A DNA stretch of 64,000 nucleotides. It comes from Rhodoligotrophos appendicifer. Lineage in GTDB: Bacteria; Pseudomonadota; Alphaproteobacteria; Rhizobiales; Im1. The notes beneath the pieces are model-generated. The model did no database searches. It worked only from the letters and a program-made list of their open reading frames with translations, and had not been told where the DNA came from. A program made the translations under genes and the position numbers. The stretch is from assembly GCF_007474605.1 (NCBI RefSeq), contig NZ_VHKL01000014.1, positions 1-64,000 on the forward strand. The letters run 5' to 3'. Below are positions 17,754 through 27,985 of the stretch, piece by piece (the stretch's first letter is position 1; the number at the start of each line of letters is the position of its first letter).

Positions 17754-18754
17754 GCCGCCGCCTCGCGCCGCGCCGGATCGGGATGGCCCTGGGGCACGCC
17801 GTGGATCAGGGGATAATGGCAGAGGGCCTTGCCCAGCCCCATCGCACGGGGTGGCTCGACCTGATGGCATTTCGCTGTCGCAAACTGGCAGCGCGGCGAG
17901 AACAGGCAGCCGTCCGGCCGGTCGAAGAGCCCCGGCACCACGCCGGGGATCGAGGGCAGTCTGCGGCCGCGCGCCCGCTCCGGCAGGGCCGCGAGCAATG
18001 CCGCCGTGTACGGATGATGCGGATCGGCGAACAGCGACCGCACCGGCTGCTCCTCCACCTTTTGACCCGCATACTGCACGCTGACCCGCTGCGCCGTCTC
18101 GGCGACCACGCCCATGTCGTGGGTGATCAGCACCAGTCCCATATGCGTGTCGCGCTGCAGCGTGATGAGCAGGTCCAGGATCTGCGCCTGGATTGTCACG
18201 TCCAGCGCCGTGGTCGGCTCGTCCGCGATCAGCAGCTTGGGCCGGCAGGAGATGGCCATCGCGATCATCACCCGCTGGCTCATGCCGCCGGACAGCTGAT
18301 GGGGAAACGCCTTGAGCCGCCGCTCGGGCTCCGGAATTCCCACCGCCTGCAGCATCTCGAGGGCTCTGGCCTTCCGCCCCGCCCGATCCAGGTCGGTATG
18401 TTCCTTCAGCGTCTCGGCAAGCTGATATCCGACCGTGAAGCATGGATTGAGGCTCGACATGGGCTCCTGGAAGATCATGGCGATGTCCTTGCCGATGATC
18501 TTTCGCCGCTGCCGCGCCGACAGCGACAGGAGGTCGGTGCCGCCGAAGCTCAGCCTCTTCGCCCGCACCGTGGCCGTCCACGGCAGGAGTCCCATCACCG
18601 CGAGCATCGCGACCGACTTGCCCGACCCCGATTCTCCGACGACGGCGACGATCTCTCGGGCATCGACGCTCAGCGAGACGCTGTCGACCGCCTTGAGGTC
18701 GCCCATCGCGGTCTCGAACACGACGGAAAGCTCCTCGATCTCCAAGAGTGCCAT
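17750..18754 (-). CDS. dppD: Dipeptide/oligopeptide ABC transporter ATP-binding protein DppD
   Basis: 334 residues. Walker A GESGSGKS begins near residue 40, the signature is LSGGMSQR, and Walker B is LLIADEP. The C-terminal oligo/dipeptide extension has [14 protein letters not shown]. The start overlaps the dppC stop (ATGA). With DppF it powers uptake through DppB and DppC. Confidence 0.93.
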   Translation of the reverse strand: MALLEIEELSVVFETAMGDLKAVDSVSLSVDAREIVAVVGESGSGKSVAMLAVMGLLPWTATVRAKRLSFGGTDLLSLSARQRRKIIGKDIAMIFQEPMSSLNPCFTVGYQLAETLKEHTDLDRAGRKARALEMLQAVGIPEPERRLKAFPHQLSGGMSQRVMIAMAISCRPKLLIADEPTTALDVTIQAQILDLLITLQRDTHMGLVLITHDMGVVAETAQRVSVQYAGQKVEEQPVRSLFADPHHPYTAALLAALPERARGRRLPSIPGVVPGLFDRPDGCLFSPRCQFATAKCHQVEPPRAMGLGKALCHYPLIHGVPQGHPDPARREAAA

Positions 18755-19668
18755 CACGACCTCTTCAGCTTGGGATCCAACGCGTCTCGCAACCCGTCTC
18801 CCATCAGGTTGATCGCCAGCACGGTGATGAGGATGGCCAGCCCGGGAAAGGTCACCACCCACCATGCCCGGAGGATGAACTCCCGGGCTTCCGCCAGCAT
18901 CGTTCCCCATTCGGGCGTCGGCGGTTGCGCGCCCATGCCCAGGAAGCCCAATGCTGCCGCATCCAGGATCGCGGTGGAGAACGACAGGGCCGCCTGCACG
19001 ATCAGTGGTGCCATGCAGTTGGGCAGCACGGTCCTGAACATCAATCGCGGCAGTCTGACGCCCGCCACCTTGGCTGCCGTCACATAGTCCTTGGGTCTTT
19101 CCCCCAGCACCGCCGCCCGTGTCAGCCGCACGTAATGCGGTTGCTGCACGATGGCGATGGCGATCATCGCATTGGTGAAGCTGGGACCCAGCAGCGCCAC
19201 CAGGACCAGCGCCAGCAGCAGGCTCGGGAACGACAGGATCACATCCATGATCCGCATGATCGTGGCGTCGACCGCCCCCGGCGAGAACCCGGCGATGAGC
19301 CCGAGCACCACGCCCACCACCAGGGAGATGCTGACGACGATGCACCCGATCAGCAACGAGTACCGGCTGCCGTAGATCAGCCGCGAAAGCATGTCGCGCC
19401 CGACGGCATCCGTCCCCAACAGGAACCGCCATTGTCCTCCATCGCTCCACACCGGAGGCACGAGAAGAGCGTCGCGATACTGCTCATAGGGCGCGTGCGG
19501 CGCGATCAGCGGCGCTAAGATCGCCACCAGGATGATGAACACGAAGAAATACAGCCCCCAGACCGCACCCTTGTTCTCGCGGAAATAGGCCCAGAACTCC
19601 CGCAGCAGTGCCACTCGCCCCGTCCTGCGGAGGTCGACCGCGGGTTCCGTGCTGCTGAGATCGCTCAT
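18754..19668 (-). CDS. dppC: Dipeptide/oligopeptide ABC transporter permease DppC
   Basis: A 304-residue inner-membrane permease with an N-terminal cytoplasmic segment, the first helix WGLYFFVFIILVAILAPLIA, a periplasmic loop with LLGTDAVGRDMLSRLIYG (characteristic of DppC), and the EAA coupling loop near AAKVAGVRLPRLMFRTVLPN. I place the start at 19668, because GGAGG lies eight bases before that ATG. The longer 19710 start would overlap dppB. Confidence 0.92.
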   Translation of the reverse strand: MSDLSSTEPAVDLRRTGRVALLREFWAYFRENKGAVWGLYFFVFIILVAILAPLIAPHAPYEQYRDALLVPPVWSDGGQWRFLLGTDAVGRDMLSRLIYGSRYSLLIGCIVVSISLVVGVVLGLIAGFSPGAVDATIMRIMDVILSFPSLLLALVLVALLGPSFTNAMIAIAIVQQPHYVRLTRAAVLGERPKDYVTAAKVAGVRLPRLMFRTVLPNCMAPLIVQAALSFSTAILDAAALGFLGMGAQPPTPEWGTMLAEAREFILRAWWVVTFPGLAILITVLAINLMGDGLRDALDPKLKRS

Positions 19669-19672
19669 GCGC

Positions 19673-20683
19673 TCATCCTCCGTGCCGGATCTTGGGATTG
19701 ACCAGCCCATAGGTCAGGTCGACGACCAGATTGACCACCATGACGATGGCCGCGATGAGCAGCAGCCCACCCTGTACGGCCGGATAGTCCCGGCGGAAGA
19801 TGGAATCGATCATCCATTTGCCGATGCCCGGCCAGGAGAAGATTGTCTCCGTCAGAATGGCGCCGGCGATCAGCACGCCTGTCTGCAGGCCGATGGTGGT
19901 GATCACCGGGATCATCGCATTCCGTAGCGCATGCACACCCACCACTCTCAGCGGGCTCAGACCTTTCGCCCGCGCGGTCCGCACGTAATCGTCGCTCAGC
20001 ACCTCCAGCATGGCCGATCGCGTCTGCCGCGCGATCACCGCCAGGGGAATTGTGCCGAGCACGATGGTCGGCAGGATCAGGTGGCTGACAGCCGAAGTGA
20101 AGGCACCCTTCTGCCCCGAAAGCAGGCTGTCGATCAGCATGAAACCGGTGACCGACGGAAAGAAGTAGAGCAGCGAGATCCGACCGGACACCGGCGTCCA
20201 CCGGAGGATGCCGGAGAAGAAGATGATCAGCAGCAGCCCCCACCAGAAGATCGGCATCGAATAGCCGATCAAGGCGACCGTCATCGCCGTATGGTCGAAG
20301 GCCGAGCGTCGCTTCACCGCGGCGAGGACCCCGGCCGGAATTCCGATCACGACGGCGAAGATCATGGCACAGACCGTCAATTCGACGGTTGCCGGAAACA
20401 GCGTCAGGAATTCCGTCAGCACCGGTTTCCGGGTGATGATGGAGACCCCCAGGTCCCCATGCATCAGATTGTTCATGAAGGTGAGGTACTGCTCCCAGAT
20501 CGGCCGGTCCAGCCCATAGGCGCGCATCACCTCGGCATATCTCGCAGCGGTGAGCGATCGCTCTCCTGCCATCATCAGCACCGGGTCCCCCGGCAGGAGA
20601 CGGATGAACCCGAAGGCGATGATCGTGACCCCGATGAAGGTCGGGATCAGCAGCAGGGTCCGTCTGATGAGGAACCAGATCAT
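19673..20683 (-). CDS. dppB: Dipeptide/oligopeptide ABC transporter permease DppB
   Basis: A 336-residue permease beginning MIWFLIRRTLLLIPTFIGVT, the usual DppB N-terminus. RLLPGDP follows, and the EAA loop is ARAKGLSPLRVVGVHALRNA. An upstream ATG at 20719 lies inside the intergenic repeat and would add a charged 12-residue tail, so I reject it. The gene is separated from dppA by about 220 bases holding two copies of a repeat. Confidence 0.92.
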   Translation of the reverse strand: MIWFLIRRTLLLIPTFIGVTIIAFGFIRLLPGDPVLMMAGERSLTAARYAEVMRAYGLDRPIWEQYLTFMNNLMHGDLGVSIITRKPVLTEFLTLFPATVELTVCAMIFAVVIGIPAGVLAAVKRRSAFDHTAMTVALIGYSMPIFWWGLLLIIFFSGILRWTPVSGRISLLYFFPSVTGFMLIDSLLSGQKGAFTSAVSHLILPTIVLGTIPLAVIARQTRSAMLEVLSDDYVRTARAKGLSPLRVVGVHALRNAMIPVITTIGLQTGVLIAGAILTETIFSWPGIGKWMIDSIFRRDYPAVQGGLLLIAAIVMVVNLVVDLTYGLVNPKIRHGG

Positions 20684-20717
20684 CGCCGACGCCAGGCGTC
20701 TGGGTCTCGACCCCCGC

Positions 20718-20829
20718 ACCCCTCATCCTGAGGAGGCCCGAAGGGCCGTCTCGAAGGATCCTGAGGGGCCACCCCGTACCCCTCATCCTGAGGAGGCCCG
20801 AAGGGCCGTCTCGAAGGATCCCGAGGGGC
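20718..20829. repeat. Two tandem copies (60-base period) of an interspersed repeat (type C) between dppA and dppB
   Basis: Copies at 20718-20769 and 20778-20829 are nearly identical and read ACCCCTCATCCTGAGGAGG, then CCCGAAGGGCCGTCTCGAAG, then GATCC and GAGGGGC. Each contains small inverted repeats (CCCGAAGGG; CCTCATCC against GGATC). The copies lie inside the dpp operon, after the binding-protein gene and before the first permease gene, where such elements in other bacteria protect the 3' end of the upstream message. Related copies occur at 26073 and 51032. Confidence 0.85.
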
Positions 20830-20902
20830 AGCCATAGGCTGCGTCTCGAAGGACCCCCCGAGTTCCGCGGTGGCTCCCGATGCGATCAGGAGTGGCAACT
20901 CG

Positions 20903-22501
20903 CTATTCCGTGATGTCGACTCCGTCGAACCTGTGGCTGCCCAGCGGATCCATCTTGTAGTTCATGACCTTCTTGCTCATCGGCATGAACACGACCGAAT
21001 GCGCCAGCGTGGCCCAGGGATCTTGCTCCTTGAACACCACTTGCGCCTGTTCATAGAGCTTCGTCCGCTCCGCCTGGTCGCTGACCACCTTCGCCTTCTG
21101 GATCAGGTCGTCGAACGGCTTGTAGCACCATTGTGCGCGATTGGCGGACCCCACCGCATCACAGCCCAGGAGCACCGCCAGGAAATTGTCCGGATCGCCA
21201 TTGTCGCCCGTCCATCCCAGGATGACCGCGCCGTCTCTGTCCTTCTCCGACGACCGCTTCAGATACTCGCCCCATTCGAAGGTCACGATCTCGGCCTTCA
21301 CCCCGATCTTGGCGAAATCCGCCTGGATCATCTCTGCGGTGCGGCGCGCATTCGGCATGTAGGGCCGTTGCACCGGCATTGCCCAGACCTTCATCGACAG
21401 ATCCTTGACGCCGGCCTCTTCCAGCAGCTTCTTCGCGGCCTCCGGATCATAGGGATCGTCCTTCACCGCATCATTGTAGCTCCACATCGTCGGCGGGATG
21501 GGGTTCTTCGCGACGGCCCCGGAGCCTTCGAAGACCGCTTCGATGATCGCCGGCTTGTTGATCGCCATGTTCAACGCCTTGCGCACCCGCGCGTCATCGA
21601 AGGGCTTCACCAATGTATTGTAACCGAGATAGGCGACGTTGAGCCCCGCCTGTTCCTGCACTTGCAGGCTGGCATTTTCCTTCATGCTTTTGACGTCGGC
21701 TGGTGCGGGATATGACGCGACGTGGCACTCGCCCGCCTTCAGCTTCTCGTACCGGACGGCCGGATCCAGCGTGATGGCGAACACCAGATCGTCGATCGGC
21801 TGTTTGCCGCCAAAATAGTCAGGATTGGCCTTGTAGCGGATCGCTGCGTCCTTCTGATAGGCCACGAACTGGAAGGGGCCGGTGCCTACGGGCTCCTGGT
21901 TCAACATCTCCATCTTGCCGTCCGCCTTCAGCTTGTCGGCATACTCCTTGGAGACGATCGAAGCGAAGTCCATGGCCAGATTGGCGACCATTGGCGCTTC
22001 CGGACGATTGAGCACCATCTTGACCGTCTGGTCATCCACCTTTTCGATCGATTTGATCAGGTCAGGCATCGACATGGAGGCGAAATATTCCCAGTTGCCG
22101 CCGCCATAATTGTACCAGGGATCATCCTTTTTGAGCTGCCGTTCAAAGGAGAACACGACGTCGTCGGCATTGAGGTCCCGCGTCGGGGTGAAGAAATCCG
22201 TCGTGTGGAATTTCACGCCCTTGCGCAGCTTGAAGATGTATTCTTTGCCGTCATCCGAGACCTCCCAGGATTCTGCCAGTCCCGGGATCACGGATGTCTC
22301 TCCGCGCTCGAATTCGACGAGACGATTATAGATGGGCTTTGCCGATGCATCGAATGTTGTGCCGGCGGTAAAGAGTGCCGGGTCGAAGCCTTCGGGGCTT
22401 CCTTCGGAACAATAGACCAATGTTTTGGCATCTGCCGAAACGGCTGCTGCGGCGAGCAGCGACACACCGATCATGGCGCTCAGAAAGGCATTTTTTCTCA
22501 T
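20903..22501 (-). CDS. dppA: Dipeptide/oligopeptide ABC transporter periplasmic binding protein
   Basis: A 532-residue SBP family 5 protein. The signal peptide covers roughly residues 1-25 (MRKNAFLSAM then a hydrophobic run ending in VSADA), and the mature N-terminus LVYCSEGSPEGFDPALFTAG is the DppA type. The start is fixed by GGGAGG six bases before the ATG at 22501. It is the first gene of dppABCDF plus decarboxylase. The family binds di- or oligopeptides, haem, opines or other compounds, so exact cargo is uncertain. Confidence 0.93.
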   Translation of the reverse strand: MRKNAFLSAMIGVSLLAAAAVSADAKTLVYCSEGSPEGFDPALFTAGTTFDASAKPIYNRLVEFERGETSVIPGLAESWEVSDDGKEYIFKLRKGVKFHTTDFFTPTRDLNADDVVFSFERQLKKDDPWYNYGGGNWEYFASMSMPDLIKSIEKVDDQTVKMVLNRPEAPMVANLAMDFASIVSKEYADKLKADGKMEMLNQEPVGTGPFQFVAYQKDAAIRYKANPDYFGGKQPIDDLVFAITLDPAVRYEKLKAGECHVASYPAPADVKSMKENASLQVQEQAGLNVAYLGYNTLVKPFDDARVRKALNMAINKPAIIEAVFEGSGAVAKNPIPPTMWSYNDAVKDDPYDPEAAKKLLEEAGVKDLSMKVWAMPVQRPYMPNARRTAEMIQADFAKIGVKAEIVTFEWGEYLKRSSEKDRDGAVILGWTGDNGDPDNFLAVLLGCDAVGSANRAQWCYKPFDDLIQKAKVVSDQAERTKLYEQAQVVFKEQDPWATLAHSVVFMPMSKKVMNYKMDPLGSHRFDGVDITE

Positions 22502-22688
22502 TTGTGACCTCCCATTCGCTCCGGGATCCCTCATCCCAGGCGTTTCTTCCTATCCACTATTGCAGCAATTCATTCTCGTGGAAACATCGCCGAAAGTGGC
22601 AGGAGATTGCGTCACTGCGGAGTTTCGGTTAATCGCCCTCTCGCGGGCCGGGCTTTTCTCCCGATGATGAATCAGGCAGCGTGAGTGA

Positions 22689-24053
22689 ATGGCCGGTGAC
22701 GCCCTATTGAGGATCATCCGCGGCCCTCTTGGGCCGTTCATAGCGCGTCCATGGTTCGATGAGCTGGCGCTGCTGGCGCTGAAGCGCTGGTTTCTTCCGG
22801 CCTCTCGCCAGTGGGCCGTCGCGAACGCGACCGGGACCGACCTTTCCGCTTTTCTCTCCACCCTGGGTGCCGGCGAGATCACCCGGGGCAGGTCGGAGAT
22901 TGACCGGCTCCTGCATGATGTAAAGGAGGCGCGGGCTCGCCGCTTCGATGCCGAGGTTCGGTGGGAGGCGCATTTCTTCGGTCATGAGAGGGCACCGCCG
23001 GGTATCCTCGCCACCTATGAGAATGAACGGCTCGAGAGGGCACGGGCCCACACCGCGCTCTTCCGCCGGTTTGGCGGTTTTCGCTACAAACGGCCTTTGG
23101 AAAGCGCCACGTGGCGCATCCCGACCCCTGAGCAGGCGGAGATGATCTCGGGGCCCGAGGAGCTCGATCCCGCCGTCGTCTATAGCTTTCCACCCGAGGA
23201 CATCATTCGCCAATCCGTCGCCCTTGACGATGCGGGTGGCCGCCAGTTTTGGATCCGCTTCCGATCTCCCTATGCCGTCGTCGGGGATCGGGTGACGGCC
23301 TGGGTCTACGAGCCGCGTGGCATCGCGAATCCGCCGACTTTGATCTTTGGCCACGGTCTGGGCATGGATTTCGACCATTGGCCGGGCATGAAGGCCGACA
23401 CCTCGATCTTCACCAAGGCGGGCATCCGCGTGATCCGTCCGGAGGCGCCCTGGCATGGCCGTCGCGTTCCTCTCGGCCACTATAGCGGCGAGGTCTTTGC
23501 GGCGACCCTTCCCCTCGGCGCCGTTCACGGCCTGGCCGGATCCGTGCTCGAATGGTCGGTTCTCATGCGCTGGGCGCGTGCCACCTCCTCTGGTCCTGTC
23601 GCCGTCGGCGGCATCAGCCTGGGTGCCTTGACGGCACAGCTCTTGGCGGCGAAAGCCCGGTACTGGCCGCGCGAATACTGGCCGGATGCGCTCCTCTTGA
23701 TCAATCATTGCGCCAGCATTTGGCACATACTGGCCAAGGGACGTCTCCCGGACGCGTGGAAGTCCCGCGACCGGCTCACCAAGGCCGGCTGGAACCGTGT
23801 GACCATCGCCCCCTATCTGCCGCTGATGGATCCCTGGGAGGAGACGGTGGTGCCCGCCCAGGCGATGGTGACGCTGAACGGCCGCTACGACAATGTTACC
23901 CCCTATGGCAGCGCCGAGCTTCTTCTCCGCCACTGGCAGGTCCCCGAAGAGAACCGGTTCCTCTGGCCCGGCGGTCACTTTTCCGTGCCGCTCGGCTTGA
24001 TCCGCGATCAGCGGCCCCTCATTCGCTTCTCTCAGATCCTGAAAGGCCTGTGA
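22689..24053 (+). CDS. Alpha/beta hydrolase-fold protein, 454 aa
   Basis: The C-terminal half shows an alpha/beta hydrolase. PPTLIFGHGLGMDFDHWPG (about 215-233) contains the HG oxyanion region, the nucleophile elbow is GGISLGA with Ser310, and a candidate acid is Asp401 in RYDNVTP. The catalytic His is His430 in PGGHFSVP. The first about 150 residues are a helical N-terminal domain without a signal peptide. I cannot assign the substrate. It is divergent from dppA and about 190 bases from it, and upstream of the zur-like gene by 72 bases. The Shine-Dalgarno sequence is weak. Confidence 0.8.
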   Translation: MAGDALLRIIRGPLGPFIARPWFDELALLALKRWFLPASRQWAVANATGTDLSAFLSTLGAGEITRGRSEIDRLLHDVKEARARRFDAEVRWEAHFFGHERAPPGILATYENERLERARAHTALFRRFGGFRYKRPLESATWRIPTPEQAEMISGPEELDPAVVYSFPPEDIIRQSVALDDAGGRQFWIRFRSPYAVVGDRVTAWVYEPRGIANPPTLIFGHGLGMDFDHWPGMKADTSIFTKAGIRVIRPEAPWHGRRVPLGHYSGEVFAATLPLGAVHGLAGSVLEWSVLMRWARATSSGPVAVGGISLGALTAQLLAAKARYWPREYWPDALLLINHCASIWHILAKGRLPDAWKSRDRLTKAGWNRVTIAPYLPLMDPWEETVVPAQAMVTLNGRYDNVTPYGSAELLLRHWQVPEENRFLWPGGHFSVPLGLIRDQRPLIRFSQILKGL

Positions 24054-24108
24054 TGCCGGGTGTCTGGGACATGCGTGCATCTCCTGCCATTGAACCTGCT
24101 CTCGCGAA

Positions 24109-24126
24109 GTAATACTATAACAACAA
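24109..24126. promoter_or_regulatory. Candidate Zur operator overlapping the zur start
   Basis: GTAATACTATAACAACAA resembles the palindromic alphaproteobacterial Zur site as I remember it (GTAATGTTATAACATTAC), with 13 of 18 positions agreeing. It ends at the first base of the proposed zur ATG, a position fitting autorepression. The match is by eye only; a shorter zur start at 24147 would place it just upstream of the gene. Confidence 0.4.
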
Positions 24127-24614
24127 TGAAAGCCGCCTCATCCCCCATGGACCACGATCACGACCACGAGAGCTGCATGGGCGCGACCATTGCCCGCGCC
24201 GAACAACGCTGCGCCCGTGAGGGTGCGCGCCTCACGCCCCTGCGCCGCGAGGTGCTGGAGATCATTGCCTCCGGCCATGAGGCGGTCGGCGCCTACGACA
24301 TCATCGAACGCATGGGCACCGCTGGCGACCGTCCGGCGCCCATCACCGTCTATCGCGCACTGGACTTCTTGCGCGCCCGCGGCCTCGTGCACAAGGTCGA
24401 GAGCCGCAACGCCTTCATCGTCTGCACGCAGGATCACGCCCATGCGCAGCGGTCCCTGCTGCTCATCTGTGACGTCTGCGGCCTCGTCGCCGAACGCGAG
24501 GCGGCCGGCGTTTTCGATGCCGTGGAGGGCTGTGCCCGCGCTGCAGACTTTACCGTGAACCGCCCCATCATCGAAGTGAATGGCACCTGTGCCCAATGCG
24601 CAACGGCCTCCTGA
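24126..24614 (+). CDS. zur: Fur-family transcriptional regulator, probably Zur
   Basis: 162 residues with the Fur-family winged helix ([28 protein letters not shown]) and [10 protein letters not shown] recognition segment. The C-terminal domain has CDVCG and CAQC, the structural-zinc pairs. The N-terminus DHDHDHESC is histidine-rich, as in several zinc sensors. The usual Fur iron-site HHDH block is replaced by QDHAHAQ, which supports Zur over Fur. It would repress zinc-uptake genes when zinc is abundant; no znuABC genes are in the window. The start could be 24126 or 24147. Confidence 0.82.
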   Translation: MKAASSPMDHDHDHESCMGATIARAEQRCAREGARLTPLRREVLEIIASGHEAVGAYDIIERMGTAGDRPAPITVYRALDFLRARGLVHKVESRNAFIVCTQDHAHAQRSLLLICDVCGLVAEREAAGVFDAVEGCARAADFTVNRPIIEVNGTCAQCATAS

Positions 24615-24709
24615 GGCAGCATTGCGGTCCCATCTGCGTCGCCGCACCCGTCTTGAAACCGAGATCCGCTCGTGCCAAAGACTGGGGATTAGGGTATGAG
24701 AGATGGATC

Positions 24710-25981
<1,272 letters not shown>

Positions 25982-26002
25982 CACCGGCCGAAGCTCCACT
26001 CC

Positions 26003-26116
26003 CGTCATCCCGGGCGCGCTGCAGCGCGAAGCGGTGCCGTGCAGACCCGGGACCTCGTGCCGCAGAGGAAAGCCCCTCATCCTGAGGAGCTGCCTTCAGG
26101 CTGCGTCTCGAACGAC
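26003..26116. repeat. Adjacent type B and type C interspersed repeats between convergent genes
   Basis: A type B element (GTCATCCCGGGCGCGCTGCA to CAGACCCGGGACC, 26003-26055) is followed at 26073-26116 by a type C relative (CCCCTCATCCTGAGGAG, then CTGCCTTCAGGCTG and CGTCTCGAACGACG). They fill the space between the ispG and ispA stops, a place where they may serve as bidirectional terminators or mRNA end protectors. Confidence 0.75.
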
Positions 26117-26130
26117 GCCCCCACTGCGCC

Positions 26131-27021
26131 TCAGCTTTTCCGCTCCACGATGAACCGTGCGGCCTCCCGCAGCGTCTCCGCCTTCTTCCCGAACGGCTCC
26201 AGCGCCGCACAGGCGTCCTCCACCAGCGAGCGCGCCTTGGCCCTGGCCCCCTCGAGCCCCATCAGGCTCACGAAGGTCGCCTTGCCCGCTTCTGCATCCT
26301 TGCCGGTGCGCTTGCCCGTCGTCTCGGCATCGCCCTCCGCATCCAGGAGGTCATCTGCGATCTGGAACGCCAGCCCGACGGTCTCCGCATAGTCCACCAG
26401 CGCCAGCCGATCCGCCTCCTTCGCCTGTGCCAGGATGGCCCCACTTTCCAGTGAGTAGCGGAACAATGCGCCGGTCTTCATCGCCTGCAGCGTGATGATC
26501 TCGTCCAGGGTCAGCGGTCTCGAAGCGGTCTCCGCGGCCAGGTCCAGCATCTGACCGCCGACCATCCCGTCCGCCCCGGCAGCCTTCGCCAGGGCGAGGA
26601 CCAGATTGGACCGAACGGCACCGTCGGGATGGGTCTTCGCATCGCCGAGGATTTCGAAGGCGAAGGTCAACAGCCCGTCCCCCGCGAGGATCGCCGTCGC
26701 CTCGTCGAAGGCGATATGGGCGGTGGGCTTGCCCCGTCGCAGATCGTCGTCATCCATGGCGGGCAGGTCGTCATGCACCAGCGAATAGCAATGGATGCAT
26801 TCCAGCGCCACGCCGACCCGCAAGGCTTGTGCCCGCTCGACGCCGAACAGGCTTGCGCTCTCCACCACGAAAAACGGTCTCAGGCGCTTGCCCTGGCCCA
26901 GGCTCGAATAGCGCATCGCGTCGATCACTCGCGGAGCGCGGGAACCGCTCGCCGGTAGCAACTGTTCCAACAGCGTGTCGACGTCTTGGGCGATGGATTT
27001 GAGTCGGGTCTCGAAGCTCAT
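26131..27021 (-). CDS. ispA: Geranyl/farnesyl diphosphate synthase (polyprenyl synthetase)
   Basis: A 296-residue trans-prenyltransferase. The first aspartate-rich motif DDLPAMD is at residues 84-90, after CIHCYSLVH; the second is FQIADDLLDAEGD near residue 215. Length and the residues before the first motif fit short-chain (C15) FPP synthase. It condenses IPP with DMAPP and GPP for ubiquinone, bactoprenol or hopanoid precursors. It converges with ispG. Confidence 0.93.
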   Translation of the reverse strand: MSFETRLKSIAQDVDTLLEQLLPASGSRAPRVIDAMRYSSLGQGKRLRPFFVVESASLFGVERAQALRVGVALECIHCYSLVHDDLPAMDDDDLRRGKPTAHIAFDEATAILAGDGLLTFAFEILGDAKTHPDGAVRSNLVLALAKAAGADGMVGGQMLDLAAETASRPLTLDEIITLQAMKTGALFRYSLESGAILAQAKEADRLALVDYAETVGLAFQIADDLLDAEGDAETTGKRTGKDAEAGKATFVSLMGLEGARAKARSLVEDACAALEPFGKKAETLREAARFIVERKS

Positions 27022-27189
27022 GGAAAATGGTCCGTGGAAAGCGCGATATGATCGGCGGCGAGGCTGATCATATGATTGTCTCGGTCAGGCGAACCCCTTA
27101 GGCTCCTGTCATACGGGGAGAGGAGCGACCGCGCAATGCACAGGCTGGGGGCGAGTTAAAGGAAGGTGACGAGCGAGGTCGAAACTGCC

Positions 27190-27879
27190 ATGCCGCAACG
27201 GCGAGCCGTTTTCCAGCGCCCGCTGTTCCGGCGTTTGGTTTTCAGTGTCGGCGCATTGGCGCTGCTGCCCTTCCTGCTCACGCTGCTCTATGCGGTGATC
27301 CCCCCTCCCGCCAGCGCGCTGATGGTCCTGCGGCTCGTCGGGGGTACCGTCCCTCATTACGATTGGGTCCCCCTGGAAGACATCGCGCCCACCTTGCCGT
27401 TGGCGGTGATCGCCTCGGAAGATCAGCGTTTCTGCGAGCATGACGGTATCGATTGGGTTGCTGTCAACCAGGTGATTGAGGACGACGCCTCCCGCGGCGC
27501 CAGCACCATCACCATGCAGCTTGCTAAGAACCTGTTCCTCTGGCCGGGCCGCTCCTACATCCGCAAGGCCCTTGAGGTCCCCTTGGCCTACTGGCTGGAT
27601 CTTGTTCTGTCGAAGCGGCGGGTGATCGAGATTTATCTCAATGTCGTCGAGTTCGGCGAGGGGATCTATGGTGCGGAGGAGGCGGCCCGTCGCCACTTCG
27701 ACAAGAGCGCCAAACAGCTCACGCGTCGCGAATCGGCCCTTCTGGCGGCGGTCTTGCCCGATCCTCTGGGGCGCAATGCCAGCAAGCCCGGCCGGCTCAC
27801 CAACCGAATGGCATCCCTCATTCAGCGGAGGATGTCGGGCATCGGCCCTTACGCAGCCTGCGTGACCGGCGCGGATTAG
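27190..27879 (+). CDS. mtgA: Monofunctional peptidoglycan transglycosylase
   Basis: A GT51 transglycosylase without a penicillin-binding transpeptidase domain. It has one N-terminal membrane anchor (FSVGALALLPFLLTLLYAVI, about 16-35), the catalytic glutamate in ASEDQRFCEHDG, and the GASTITMQLAKNLFLWPGRS motif. It polymerises lipid II glycan chains on the periplasmic side. The start at 27190 has GAGG 11 bases upstream; a GTG at 27166 would add eight residues. It is divergent from ispA. Confidence 0.93.
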   Translation: MPQRRAVFQRPLFRRLVFSVGALALLPFLLTLLYAVIPPPASALMVLRLVGGTVPHYDWVPLEDIAPTLPLAVIASEDQRFCEHDGIDWVAVNQVIEDDASRGASTITMQLAKNLFLWPGRSYIRKALEVPLAYWLDLVLSKRRVIEIYLNVVEFGEGIYGAEEAARRHFDKSAKQLTRRESALLAAVLPDPLGRNASKPGRLTNRMASLIQRRMSGIGPYAACVTGAD

Positions 27880-27985
27880 GGGCCGCCGGCGCGAAACGGA
27901 AAGTCCTGCGGGACGCTGCACTGTTGCACGCCTGTGGCCGAGCGCGCATACAGGGGTCGGACACGGTGATTGAGGGGGAAGGGGC

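Noticed and set aside
20718-20829. Possible CRISPR-like repeat pair
   Set aside because: Only two copies, about 52 bases long with an eight-base spacer, no cas genes, and related single copies elsewhere; this is an interspersed repeat.
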